DNA of 64,000 nt from HyVt-477 sp965224605 (GTDB taxonomy: Bacteria; Pseudomonadota; Gammaproteobacteria; Thiotrichales; Thiotrichaceae): assembly GCA_965224605.1 (NCBI GenBank), contig CBDCZP010000008.1:487286-551285 (forward strand). Reading direction: 5' to 3'. The notes beneath the pieces were generated by a model. That model saw nothing but the letters and a program-made list of their open reading frames with translations, did not search any database and had not been told where the DNA came from. The translations under genes were made by a program, and so were the position numbers. Shown here piece by piece: positions 1 through 10,400 of the stretch (its first letter is position 1; each line of letters opens with the position of its first letter).

Positions 1-662
1 GTCATGCGATCGGTAATGCCCGTTTTTGCATGACTACTGGGTAATGAAAAGCTCCACAACGGTGAGAAACGCGGCGCAAAAACAAACAAGGTAATCATTA
101 ACGGCAAACACATCAACAGCATGGCACCTGCCAACTTTAAGTTCGGCGTAATGCCTTTGCTTTTGACTTGCTGGGCTTGTTGAATAGCAATCATCGCACC
201 CGTTAATACAGTCAGGGAAAAAATACCATAGAGCGCAGAAAACATGGATTGGGAATATAAGAATTGCACCGCAACCAACAAATAACCGGTAAGAACAACC
301 ACCATTCCATCGCGTTGCTGAATAACCTCCAATGATTTATAGGCAAACCCCAGCATCAGTAACGAAGCCATCATATCTAGCGAAACGGTTGGCAAACCAC
401 TCGCTGCCAATGCTGCAAAACCTAAACCACCGATCATTAGTTTTACTATATTACCCGGCTGGGTGAGATGGCCTTGCATGACCCTAATACGCCAACCTGC
501 TGAAAAAATAAGAACGGGGATCAACCATAACGGCAGATGGAACATTAACGGCAGCATCACAACGATTTGTGCTGCTATTAACCACAGCATGCCCGCATAG
601 GTTATTTGCTTACTGTGTGGAAAGCCCTTGCTAAACACGCTATCTGCTCTCCCTTTCGACAT
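1..662 (-). CDS. TgpA-like transglutaminase (DUF3488), N-terminal part, cut by window edge
   Basis: The visible ~220 residues begin MSKGRADSVFSK and are almost entirely membrane segments, followed by an FVFAPRFSPLW stretch and a KTGITDRM motif. This is the N-terminal DUF3488 membrane domain of TgpA-type transglutaminase-like proteins; the periplasmic catalytic domain would lie beyond position 1. The start codon at 660-662 overlaps the end of the DUF58 gene by 23 bases, so the two are probably translationally coupled. The order MoxR ATPase, DUF58, TgpA is a very common gammaproteobacterial cluster thought to act on envelope proteins. The partner identity is clear; the substrate is unknown. Confidence 0.8.
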   Translation of the reverse strand, partial: MSKGRADSVFSKGFPHSKQITYAGMLWLIAAQIVVMLPLMFHLPLWLIPVLIFSAGWRIRVMQGHLTQPGNIVKLMIGGLGFAALAASGLPTVSLDMMASLLMLGFAYKSLEVIQQRDGMVVVLTGYLLVAVQFLYSQSMFSALYGIFSLTVLTGAMIAIQQAQQVKSKGITPNLKLAGAMLLMCLPLMITLFVFAPRFSPLWSFSLPSSHAKTGITDRM

Positions 663-1731
663 CCATGCCATACAATGCTAAAGCCGTCAGACAAAGATTT
701 TTATGGGCTTCGCCACTATCAGGTTGAAGGGTGTTTGCTGGAAGTTTTAAGCCATACGTTAACTGTTCTTGATGACACTCCAGCACTCTTGCGCACAGAT
801 GTGAGAGCTTTGTTTCTACGCCCTGTATGTTCAATGTATCCCAGTTCAGCCATAAATCATTGCTGCCGTAATCAACAAAAGATTTGGTATAAACCTCTCC
901 TGTTTTTGCATACGTCCCCCAATGAATATGTTTGGGCGAATCTCCGGGCTGATATTCGCGAATACCAGAGAAATCCGTCGAGCCATTGGCTATTTCTGTA
1001 CCTTGTTCAGCTTGATCATTATTATCATTGCTGTCTTGCTTGCCTGTAACGCTTTTTTGCAATAAAGGCGCAGGAAATACGATGCTTTGCATATCCAGCG
1101 CCGCGTAAGACCAAGAAACCATTAAGCCGACGGGATAACGAGTGAAAACACTCAATCTTGGAGGCTTAAACCAACCCCTTTGTGTTGTGCTATGAGATAG
1201 CTTAATACGTAAGCTATGATTGCTGACTCTCTGTCTCTTTCCCTGTTGCTTTTGGTGTTCTTGGTGCTGCTCTTGGTTAAAACTGGCTTCGGCCATATCT
1301 TCATCTTTCCAACCGATAAAAATAGCCGCTTTTTTTTGATCTGCTGGAACAGAAACTTGACACTCAAAAACAGCTTTTTCTCCGACAAAGCAAGGTGAGG
1401 ATTGTATGGCTTTGAGAGTCAAACCAGAAAGATTTCGATAGGTGAAAAATATGCTCACCACAAGAAGCGCCAGCAGCCAAAAACTTAAGCCGTAAATCAA
1501 CGCATTCTGAAAATTAATAGCCATTAAAAATAACAGCATCACGGTAAGTAATAACGCAATACTGGTCATCGTTGGGACAATAAAAATAGTTCGCAGCCCT
1601 AAGGTAATTTCAGCCACATCGGGGAAACGGCGTTCTAGCCAACACTCTACGCGGTTGTGCTGTGCTTTGCTTCCCGGTGTTGATTCAGATTCAGCGGCAG
1701 AACTAGGCACTGACACCTTCTCCAATCGCAT
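640..1731 (-). CDS. DUF58 family protein
   Basis: This 363-residue protein has two close membrane segments near residues 50-100 and the typical DUF58 core: DFSGIREYQPGDSPKHIHWG around residue 255, followed by the aspartate-containing strand. DUF58 proteins resemble von Willebrand A folds and are encoded next to MoxR ATPases, as here. The start at 1731 overlaps the upstream MoxR gene by 29 bases. A Gln/Lys/His-rich insert near residues 150-170 is probably a loop. Its exact role is unknown for the family; it likely works with the MoxR protein on an envelope or respiratory target. Confidence 0.85.
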   Translation of the reverse strand: MRLEKVSVPSSAAESESTPGSKAQHNRVECWLERRFPDVAEITLGLRTIFIVPTMTSIALLLTVMLLFLMAINFQNALIYGLSFWLLALLVVSIFFTYRNLSGLTLKAIQSSPCFVGEKAVFECQVSVPADQKKAAIFIGWKDEDMAEASFNQEQHQEHQKQQGKRQRVSNHSLRIKLSHSTTQRGWFKPPRLSVFTRYPVGLMVSWSYAALDMQSIVFPAPLLQKSVTGKQDSNDNNDQAEQGTEIANGSTDFSGIREYQPGDSPKHIHWGTYAKTGEVYTKSFVDYGSNDLWLNWDTLNIQGVETKLSHLCARVLECHQEQLTYGLKLPANTLQPDSGEAHKNLCLTALALYGMDVERESR

Positions 1732-2641
1732 CTACTGAATGCAAAATGTGTCGTGCTAACTGATCCCCCTGGGTTTCTTTCTTGCCAACAATCCGATGCC
1801 CGACTACCGCTACAAAAACAGCTTGCACATCTTCGGGTAGCACATGTCCACGACCTTGCAACAGCGCCCAACATTTAGCACTTTGCATTAACGCGATGGC
1901 TCCACGAGGGGATAAACCCAAATGGCATAAATCATTTTCCCGGGTCTGGGCGATCAGCCGTTGAACGTAATCCAGCAACGCTTCAGATACTTTCACTTGT
2001 GGAACGAGACGCTGAATTTTTAACAAACTTTCCTGGTTTAGCACTTGAGCCACCTGGTCTAATGCAGAGCGTCCTTTTTGCCCTTGCAAAATTTGCCTCT
2101 CTACCATTTGATTCGGATAACCCAAAGAAATTCTTATCATAAACCGATCAAGCTGAGATTCTGGCAAAGGAAATGTGCCGGACTGACTTTGCGGGTTTTG
2201 TGTCGCAATGACAAAAAAAGGCTTGGGTAACGGGTAGGTTTGTCCATCCACACTGACCTGACCTTCCTCCATTGCCTCTAACAAAGCACTTTGCGCCTTA
2301 GGAGTAGCACGATTAAGTTCATCTGCCAAAAATACCGAGCTAAATACAGGGCCTTTATGGAAACTAAATGAAGCGGACTTGGGATCAAAAACCGAAGCAC
2401 CGATAAGGTCTGCCGGCAACAAGTCACTGGTGAATTGTACGCGATTATAGTCTAATCCAAGTACTGTAGATAAGGCATGTGCCAGTGTGGTTTTCCCCAT
2501 GCCGGGTAAATCTTCAACTAGCAAATGACCATTTGCTAGTACACAGGTAAGCGCTAAACGCACTTGTTGCTCTTTGCCAAGAATGACCTGATTAATTTCT
2601 TTAAGACTGGTTTTAATTTCTTGTAGCAGAGGGGAGTTCAA
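1703..2641 (-). CDS. MoxR-family AAA+ ATPase
   Basis: The 312 residues show the MoxR signature set: Walker A in LPGMGKTTLAHA near residue 45, Walker B in FLADELNRATP near residue 108, sensor 1 in FVIATQNP, the arginine finger region LPESQLDRFM, and a C-terminal lid domain. MoxR ATPases act as chaperones that remodel or insert metal centres in partner proteins. It is the first gene of a tightly overlapping minus-strand unit with DUF58 and the TgpA-like gene. The length is normal for the family and I see no damage. Confidence 0.92.
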   Translation of the reverse strand: MNSPLLQEIKTSLKEINQVILGKEQQVRLALTCVLANGHLLVEDLPGMGKTTLAHALSTVLGLDYNRVQFTSDLLPADLIGASVFDPKSASFSFHKGPVFSSVFLADELNRATPKAQSALLEAMEEGQVSVDGQTYPLPKPFFVIATQNPQSQSGTFPLPESQLDRFMIRISLGYPNQMVERQILQGQKGRSALDQVAQVLNQESLLKIQRLVPQVKVSEALLDYVQRLIAQTRENDLCHLGLSPRGAIALMQSAKCWALLQGRGHVLPEDVQAVFVAVVGHRIVGKKETQGDQLARHILHSVDAIGEGVSA

Positions 2642-2998
2642 GATAGTTCGCCTTTTATTAATTGTTATTTTTAGGCTCTGTAGCTTACCTCTGTTTAATT
2701 CAAGTGGCTCTTGTTATCAGATAAAACGAATGTTTTGCACAAAAACAAGCGGGTTATTATCAATGACCAGCCAAACATCAGTCTACATCTTGTGCAGTAC
2801 GGATTGGACATAGAACCAAAAAACTAAGAATTGTTTTTAATTTCTCACCAATATAGACTATTATTACCGATAGATAGTGAATATTGTTTGTGTGATTTCT
2901 TGGAATGTCTAACTTATCTACATTGATTGTTATCAACAATAAGTTTAGTACCTAAAAAGAATACCAGCAGCCACAACCCCTATTTTTCGAGTGTTCTC
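2642..2998. other. Divergent intergenic region
   Basis: This 357-base AT-rich stretch separates the divergent MoxR operon and the M28-like peptidase gene and must hold both promoters. A TTG at 2927 would extend the peptidase by 24 residues, but those residues look non-coding. I see no RNA gene, repeat or strong hairpin here. Confidence 0.5.
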
Positions 2999-4030
2999 AT
3001 GCTAGCTTCATTTTTTAGAAAAATGATCGAGTGGTTTGTCGTACTTTTTGCGGCAAGCCTATTGCTGTGGTTTGTTTTGACGGGGCCTGTTTTACCTATC
3101 TTTGATGCTGCTGAATTCGACATCGCCGATACAACCAACCTACAACAGCACGTCATTTCACTGACCAACTCACCACGCATGGCTGAGTTCGAAAACCTTC
3201 GCCCTCCGGCACGTTATATACATAAGCATTTCAAAAGAAACGCTGGGGAAAATGGCAGCGTTTATTATCAACCCTTTAAAACGGCTATTGGCACAGTAAA
3301 TAACGTCATTATAGATTTCGGCCCTGATACCAAGAACGTATTAATAGTGGGTGCACATTACGATTCCTGGGAAGGCATGCCTGGAGCGGACGGCAATGCC
3401 AGCGGTGTTGCCGGACTTATTGAATTGGCACGATTGCTATCAACAAGAGACGATCTTCCTATCAGAATCCAACTCGTTGCTTACGCATTAGCCGAAGGAA
3501 AATATTTTGGCACACGTGATATGGGAAGTTTTCGACATGCACGGCAGCTTAAGCAACAGCGCAAGCATGTAGTCATGATGATGTCACTGGACAGTATTGG
3601 TTATTTCTCCGATCAACCGAGATCACAAAACTACCCTTACGAATTTATGCGTCACTTCTATCCAGCCGAGGGGAACTTCATTCGTATCACTGGCCGCATT
3701 CAAGACATTCTGGCAGTGCGCAAGATTAAGAAAAGTTTTAAAAAGGTCGACGATTTAGCTGTCCGATCATTAAATGCACCAGAAATCATTGCTTCGGTTG
3801 CGACCTCTGACAATACCAGCTATTGGGAACAAGGTTTTCCCGCAGTACTTATTAGCGACACCGCAGCTGATCGTAATCCGGCATATCACACAGAATCTGA
3901 CACCGCAGAACATCTGGATTATGGGCGCATGGCTAAAGTGGTGCAAGGTGTGGGGCAGGCTATCATGGACATGGCTGGCGAGCTTGATCAACCTAGTTTG
4001 GTGGTAGCTCAGAAGGACGCCGCACAATAA
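2999..4030 (+). CDS. M28-family metallopeptidase-like protein, membrane-anchored, altered active site
   Basis: I start this at ATG 2999, which puts the hydrophobic anchor at the N-terminus; an in-frame TTG at 2927 and an ATG at 3023 are alternatives. After the signal anchor comes an M28 fold: zinc-ligand motif GAHYDSW near residue 118, GADGNASGV near 131, SLDSIGYFSD, and AYHTESDT near the end carrying the last histidine. In M28 enzymes two adjacent glutamates follow (base then zinc ligand). Here the equivalent reads LAEGKYFGT, so the first glutamate appears to be alanine. The later SDH motif also reads SDN. The protein is exported, but its peptidase activity is doubtful. Confidence 0.8.
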   Translation: MLASFFRKMIEWFVVLFAASLLLWFVLTGPVLPIFDAAEFDIADTTNLQQHVISLTNSPRMAEFENLRPPARYIHKHFKRNAGENGSVYYQPFKTAIGTVNNVIIDFGPDTKNVLIVGAHYDSWEGMPGADGNASGVAGLIELARLLSTRDDLPIRIQLVAYALAEGKYFGTRDMGSFRHARQLKQQRKHVVMMMSLDSIGYFSDQPRSQNYPYEFMRHFYPAEGNFIRITGRIQDILAVRKIKKSFKKVDDLAVRSLNAPEIIASVATSDNTSYWEQGFPAVLISDTAADRNPAYHTESDTAEHLDYGRMAKVVQGVGQAIMDMAGELDQPSLVVAQKDAAQ

Positions 4031-4414
4031 CTTGTAAACCCCCGAAACTATTAATCTTAGTTTTAGTATTAGTATTACATCCATTTCACTTCTATGTGGT
4101 GCGTTGTAAAAAGGGTACAGGGTTAGTGTGGGGATAGATGTTTGAACTACAACGTTATTAATTCTCTGTTTAGACTGATGGATAATCAAGAAGATGTGTG
4201 CGGCCATTAATCAGAGCGAGATGAAAAATATCCATTAATGGTTAATAATAAATCAATATTGTTCATTTGAAAGCCATTCGGGCATTTGTATGGAAACTTC
4301 AAACAGCAATCATTCAAGCAAACCAGAGCTGATCAAGCGGTTATGTTTAGACTGAACCTGTAACAATAAATAATAATTCTAAGAAAATAATAATAATAAA
4401 AAGAGAAACTACAT
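4031..4414. other. AT-rich leader region upstream of the giant surface protein
   Basis: These 384 bases hold no convincing gene. A short sequence at about 4099-4147 (gttgtaaaaagggtac, then a GGGTTAGTGTGGGG stretch) resembles the left part of the inverted-repeat element at 17,950-18,114, suggesting a degraded member of the same dispersed family. The last ~60 bases are rich in AATAAT and lead into a weak GAGAAAC ribosome-binding site before ATG 4415. Confidence 0.5.
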
Positions 4415-7400
4415 ATGTCTAACAATAAGTTTTCTGGTAATAAAACAAACCCAAGTCATCACTATCTAAACACCCAAAAATCAAACGCACATACCAAGAT
4501 CAATAAACAATTGGTACAGCTGTGGTTTGGTTCAGCAGCAGCACCACCTGACTTGGTAGACAGCAGTAGTTTCAAAGCATTTAATAACAAGTGTTTCAGT
4601 ACTATCCAACAACACTTAATGGAGTTACTTAAACCCCTTGATAGCAATAATGTTAAAAGTATTGCTATTGCCATCTTGGGCTTGAGTATGAGCAATATTG
4701 CTAGTGCAGCCTCTTGGCCTGCATCTCCCGTCACTGGTTCAGGTGATGGTGGCGAGTGTGTACTAACTCACCATCAAAATGTAGGAGTCAATGCAACACC
4801 AAACTCTTTTTACAATATAAGTGATCATACTAACCCCAACACACTAACAATCATTGGTCCATGGGGCGTGCCTAGTGGTACTGTCGAAGGACTTACTGCA
4901 GATGTTGCGAGTAAGGACTTTTATGCACTTAATGCGAACAGGAGTGGTAAGTTATGGCTGGGTGAGCTTGACCCGGTAGCAGGTAGTTTTGCTGATATTA
5001 CTTCAACAGGTCATGCTTCTCTCTCTCACAGTGTGTATGGATCATTATCAATATTCCAGTCACGCGCAATTGCGCACCAACCTGGCACTAATGAGTTATG
5101 GGTTGCTGCTTATAATGCACATCCTGCTTCGGGACCAGGTGTCACTAACGTTTATTTATTCAAAATGAGCACCATAACCGGTGAGGTGCTAACAGGAGCA
5201 TTTGGTGGAGAAGACTATATTGCTGTCGATCTGGCTCCCTATACCTTCAATAGCAGTAATGACAGACCAACGGTTGAAGCACTTACTTTTTATAAAAACG
5301 AACCTAATATTCTTTATGGTGTTTTAAGTACACTTAGTGGTGGCAATCCTAAAGTAGGGCACCTGTTTGCTGTAGATGTATCGCAAGCCACTCCAGAGGC
5401 AGTTCTGGCACCAAAAAATCTTAGCGGAGTCAGTTACACAAGTGGCGCGGCTCCCAGTTCAGATTATTATGATATAGAAGGAATGTCATTTGACGAGGAC
5501 GGGGATTTAGTGATGATTTCATCCAATGTGGGTGGAACCAATGCCAATAGTCTCATAACGGTAGATCTTGCCACTGGAGAAGCGAGTAATAAACGCACTA
5601 TTATTTCAGGTGATTGGGAAGGCATCGTCTGTGACCCTTTATTCCCCATCAATGGCGTTGGTACGGTTTCAGGTAGCGTAAAAGATGGAACAGGAGCAGC
5701 GATAGCGAATGTGACGGTTAATCTCAAAGATAGTACAGGTGCTATCTATGCAACGGAAACTACCAATCCAAGCGGTGCTTATGAGTTTACCAATGTTCCC
5801 GTGGGTGAATACACCATAGAAGAAACAGATCTCGCAAACTATAGCTCAGTGAGTGATGCACAAAGTGCTGATGGTGATACTACAGCTAACACGGATACTA
5901 ACGACAATAGCATTCCTGTTACGGTAACTTCGGGGGAGGCTGATACAGGCAATGATTTTGTTGATATACCCGCGCCTATTGTTGGTTCAGTCGCTGGAAG
6001 TGTCAAAGATGATACTGGAGCTGCTCTTGAAAGCGTTACGGTTAAACTCAAAGACAGCTCAGGCGCAGTCATAGCGACTGAAACAACTGACCCCTCTGGC
6101 AACTACACATTCACAAACGTCCCAGTAGGTGAATATACGGTTGAAGAAACGGATCCTGCAAATTATAGCTCAGTCAGTGATTCACAAAGTTCTGATGGTG
6201 ACACTACTGCTAATGCTGACACCAATGACAACAGTATTCCTGTCACAGTAACTTCTGGTGAAACCGATACAGCCAATGATTTTGTAGATACTCCCGATAC
6301 TGGCGTAGTTAGCGGAAGCGTTAAGGACAATACGGGCGCAGCCATTGAAGGCGTGACGGTTAAACTTAAAGACAATTCTGGTGCAGTCATAGCGACTGAA
6401 ACAACGGACCCCTCTGGCAACTACACATTCACAAGCGTTCCAGCAGGCGAATATACGGTTGAAGAAACAGATCCAGCGAACTTCTCCTCAACGAGTGATA
6501 CGCAAAGTTCTGATGGTGATACCACGGCTAACACAGATACTAATGACAACAGTATTCCTGTCACAGTAGCTCCAGGTGAAACAGATTCCAACAATGATTT
6601 TGTTGATACTTCAAATGCTGGCATAGTCAACGGAAGCGTTAAAGACCCCAGTGGTAACCCCATTGTCGGCGCAAAGGTCAAACTGGTTAATACCGATGGC
6701 TCACCCGTAACAGGCACCGACGGCAACCTCATTGCAGAAGTAACGGTTAATCCAAGCACAGGCGCTTATGAGTTTACTAATGTACCTGTAGGCGACTACA
6801 AATTGGTAGAAACTAATCCTGCCAACTACACCTCAACCAATGAGTCGAGTGATCAAACAGGTGACCCTGCTAACACTAGTACGACGGATGATGAAATCCC
6901 AATCACAGTAACAGCGAATGAAACCGATTCAGGCAATGACTTTATTGATACACCTGACGGCTCAGTAGTGAGCGGAACGGTAAAAGATTCAGCTGGCAAT
7001 GCCATCGAAAGCGTAACGGTAGAACTCAAAGATAGTGGTGGTGCTGTGGTAGATACAGTGACCACTGGTTCATCAGGTGCTTATAGCTTTACTAATGTTC
7101 CAGCAGGTGAGTACACGATTGTTGAAACGGATCCGACTAATTTCCATTCGGTAAGCGATACACAAAGTGCTGATGGTGATACCACGGCTAACACAAATAC
7201 TAACGACAATATTATTCCTGTCACAGTAGCGTTGGGTGAAACAGATCCTAACAATGATTTTGTTGATGACCCTGATACGGGCGATGTCAGTGGAAGTGTA
7301 AAAGACTCAACAGGTGCTGCTATTAAAAACGTAACGGTCGAACTCAAAGATGCTTCTGGCACAGTAGTTGCAACTGAAACAACAAATAACTCTGGAAACT

Positions 7401-10400
7401 ACACGTTCTCAAGTATTCCAGTAGGCGAGTACACGATTGTAGAAACGGATCCAGCTGACTTCCACTCAGTCAGTGATGCACAAAGCGCTGATGGCGATAC
7501 TACACCGAACACAGACACCAACGACAACAGTATTCCAGTAACCGTAACGGCTAACGAAACCGATACAGCGAATGATTTTGTAGATACTCCTGATACAGGT
7601 GATGTCAGCGGAAGTGTGAAAGACACGGCTGGTAATCCTCTGCAAAGTGTAACGGTAGAACTCAAAGACAGCACGGGTGCAGTCATTGATACACAAACAA
7701 CTGATGGCTCTGGAAACTACACGTTTAGTGATGTTCCCGTTGGTGAGTACACTATTGAAGAAACGGATCCTGCAAATGTTCAGTCTGTAAGTGATACGCA
7801 AAGTACGGATGATGATACTACGCCAAACACAGACACCAACGACAACAGCATCCCTGTCACAGTAACGGCAAATGAAACCGACTCTGGAAATGACTTTGTT
7901 GATTCACCACACGTTACCGTCAGCGGTAAAGTATTTGATGATGCGAATGGTGGAAATGTGGACGGCACAGGCTTAGGCAATCCAGACGGCACTACGCTTT
8001 ACGCACACTTGATTATCGAGTTTGGTACAGCGAATGAAAACGTACTCCAAGAAGTGACAGTAAACGCAGATGGTACATACAGCTTTAGCAATGTCCCTGC
8101 GAATACCACTTATGACGTATTAATCAGTAGCACACAAGGCACTGTAGGAAGCACTAAACCAGCGGTTACTTTACCGACTGATTGGGCCACTACCGCCGAA
8201 GGTATTGCTGGCGTTGATGATACCAATCCAAACAGCGTAACGATTGTTACTGTCGGCACAAGTGATGTAATCAACGTACTCTTTGGTATCAACAAGAAAC
8301 CAACAGCGACAGATGTTACGGCAAGTTCACAGCCTAATCCTGGTGGCACAACGCAAGTTCAAGTACCTACATTAAGCATTGCGGATGCCGAGGATGGAAC
8401 ACCGACCACAGTAATCATCAAGACCTTGCCAGATGCGACAACAGAAGGCGTGCTTTATTACAACAATAACCCTGTTAGCGCAGGTGCTGAGATTGCTAAC
8501 TTTGATCCAACTAAGCTAACCCTTGATCCTATCGACGGCACAGTGACGGTTGATTTCGATTACAGCACTAAAGATGCAGCAGGTGTGGAATCTGATACGG
8601 CAACAGTAACCATGCCCTTCGGAGGCATCAGCCTTAGCGGTCAAGTCTTCCAAGATACGGATGGTGGCAATGTAGATGGTACGGGGTTAGGCAATCCTGA
8701 TAGCACCACGCTTTACGCCAACTTGATTGATAGCAGTGGCAATGTAGTGGCTACCACAACGGTAAATGCCGATGGCACATACAACATTGCCAATGTCACG
8801 CCAAATACCACTTACAACGTACAAATCAGCACGGCACAAGGAACCGTAAGTAATGCTCAACCTGCAACAACGCTACCCACTAACTGGATAGCAACAGGCG
8901 AAGGCATTACGGGGACGCCAGATTCTACGGTTGATGGAGTAACGCAAGTGGCTGTTGGTAGTACTTCAGTAACGGATGTGTTATTCGGTATCGACAAGAT
9001 ATCTGCACCTGTCGCGGTGGATGATTCAAAGACGAATCTAAACCCTGCAACGCCGACGAATCCGACTATTGTTCCTACTGTTGGTAATGATACTGACCCT
9101 GATGGCAACCTTGACCCAACTACGGTGAAGTTGGTTGACCCATCGGGTAATCCTGTCACTACGTTGACTGTGCCGAATGAAGGCCAGTGGGTAGTGAATA
9201 CGACTAATGGTGAGGTAACTTTCACACCAGAAGCAGGCTTCACAGATGACCCAACTCCTGTTAAATACACAGTAAAAGATACGGGTGGATTAGAGTCTAA
9301 TGAGGCAACTATTACGGTTGATTATCCACAAACTGCACCCGTAGCAGTGGATGATACGAAGACGAACCCCAATCCTGCAACGCCAAGTAATCCAACGACG
9401 TTGACTACGGTTAGTAACGATACCGATCCTGAAAATGATCTTGATCCTACCAGCGTGAAACTGGTTGATGGAACAGGTAACCCTGTCTCTACGTTAAATG
9501 TACCTAACGAAGGAACATGGACAGTCGATGCGACTTCGGGTGATATTACTTTCACCCCAGAAGCTGGATTTACCGCTGATCCCACACCTGTGAAATACAC
9601 AGTAAAAGACGTTAATGGCTTAGAGTCTAATCAGGCAACAGAAACTGTGGATTACCCACAATCTGACCCTGTAGCAGTGGATGATTCCGCAACGAATCCG
9701 AATCCTGCGACACCTAGCAATCCAACGACATTGACGACCGTTAGTAATGATACGGATCCAGAGAATGACCTTGATCCAACTAGCGTTAAACTAGTGGATG
9801 GAACAGGGAATCCTGTCACCACCTTAGTAGTGACGAATGAAGGAACTTGGACAGTCGATGCCACTTCGGGTGATATAACTTTCACTCCAGAAGCAGGCTT
9901 CACCGCTGACCCTACACCCGTGAAATACACAGTGAAGGACAAGAATGGATTAGTCTCTAACGAAGCAACAGAAACTGTGGATTATCCACAAACTGCTCCT
10001 ACAGCAACAGACGATACAGAGTCAGGCACTACGGGTACACCGACAACGGTTGATGTCATTCCTAATGACACTGATCCTGAGAATGACCTTGATCCTACAA
10101 CGGTAAAATTGGTTGATCCATCAGGTAACCCAGTAACGTCACTGAACGTACCGAACGAAGGCGACTGGACAGTGAACCCAACCACAGGGGAAGTAACTTT
10201 CACCCCTGAAACAGGATTTACTGATGATCCTACACCTGTGAAGTACACAGTCAAAGATACAGGTGATATCGAGTCTAATCAGGCAACTGTGACGATTGAT
10301 TACCCTCAGTCTAACCCTGTCGCAGTGGATGATACGGAAACGAACCCCAACACGGCATCACCTACGAATCCAACTACTTTAACTACCGTTAGTAACGATA

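Noticed and set aside
2927..2998. TTG start for the M28-like gene
   Set aside because: The extra 24 residues are polar and would put the signal anchor far from the N-terminus.
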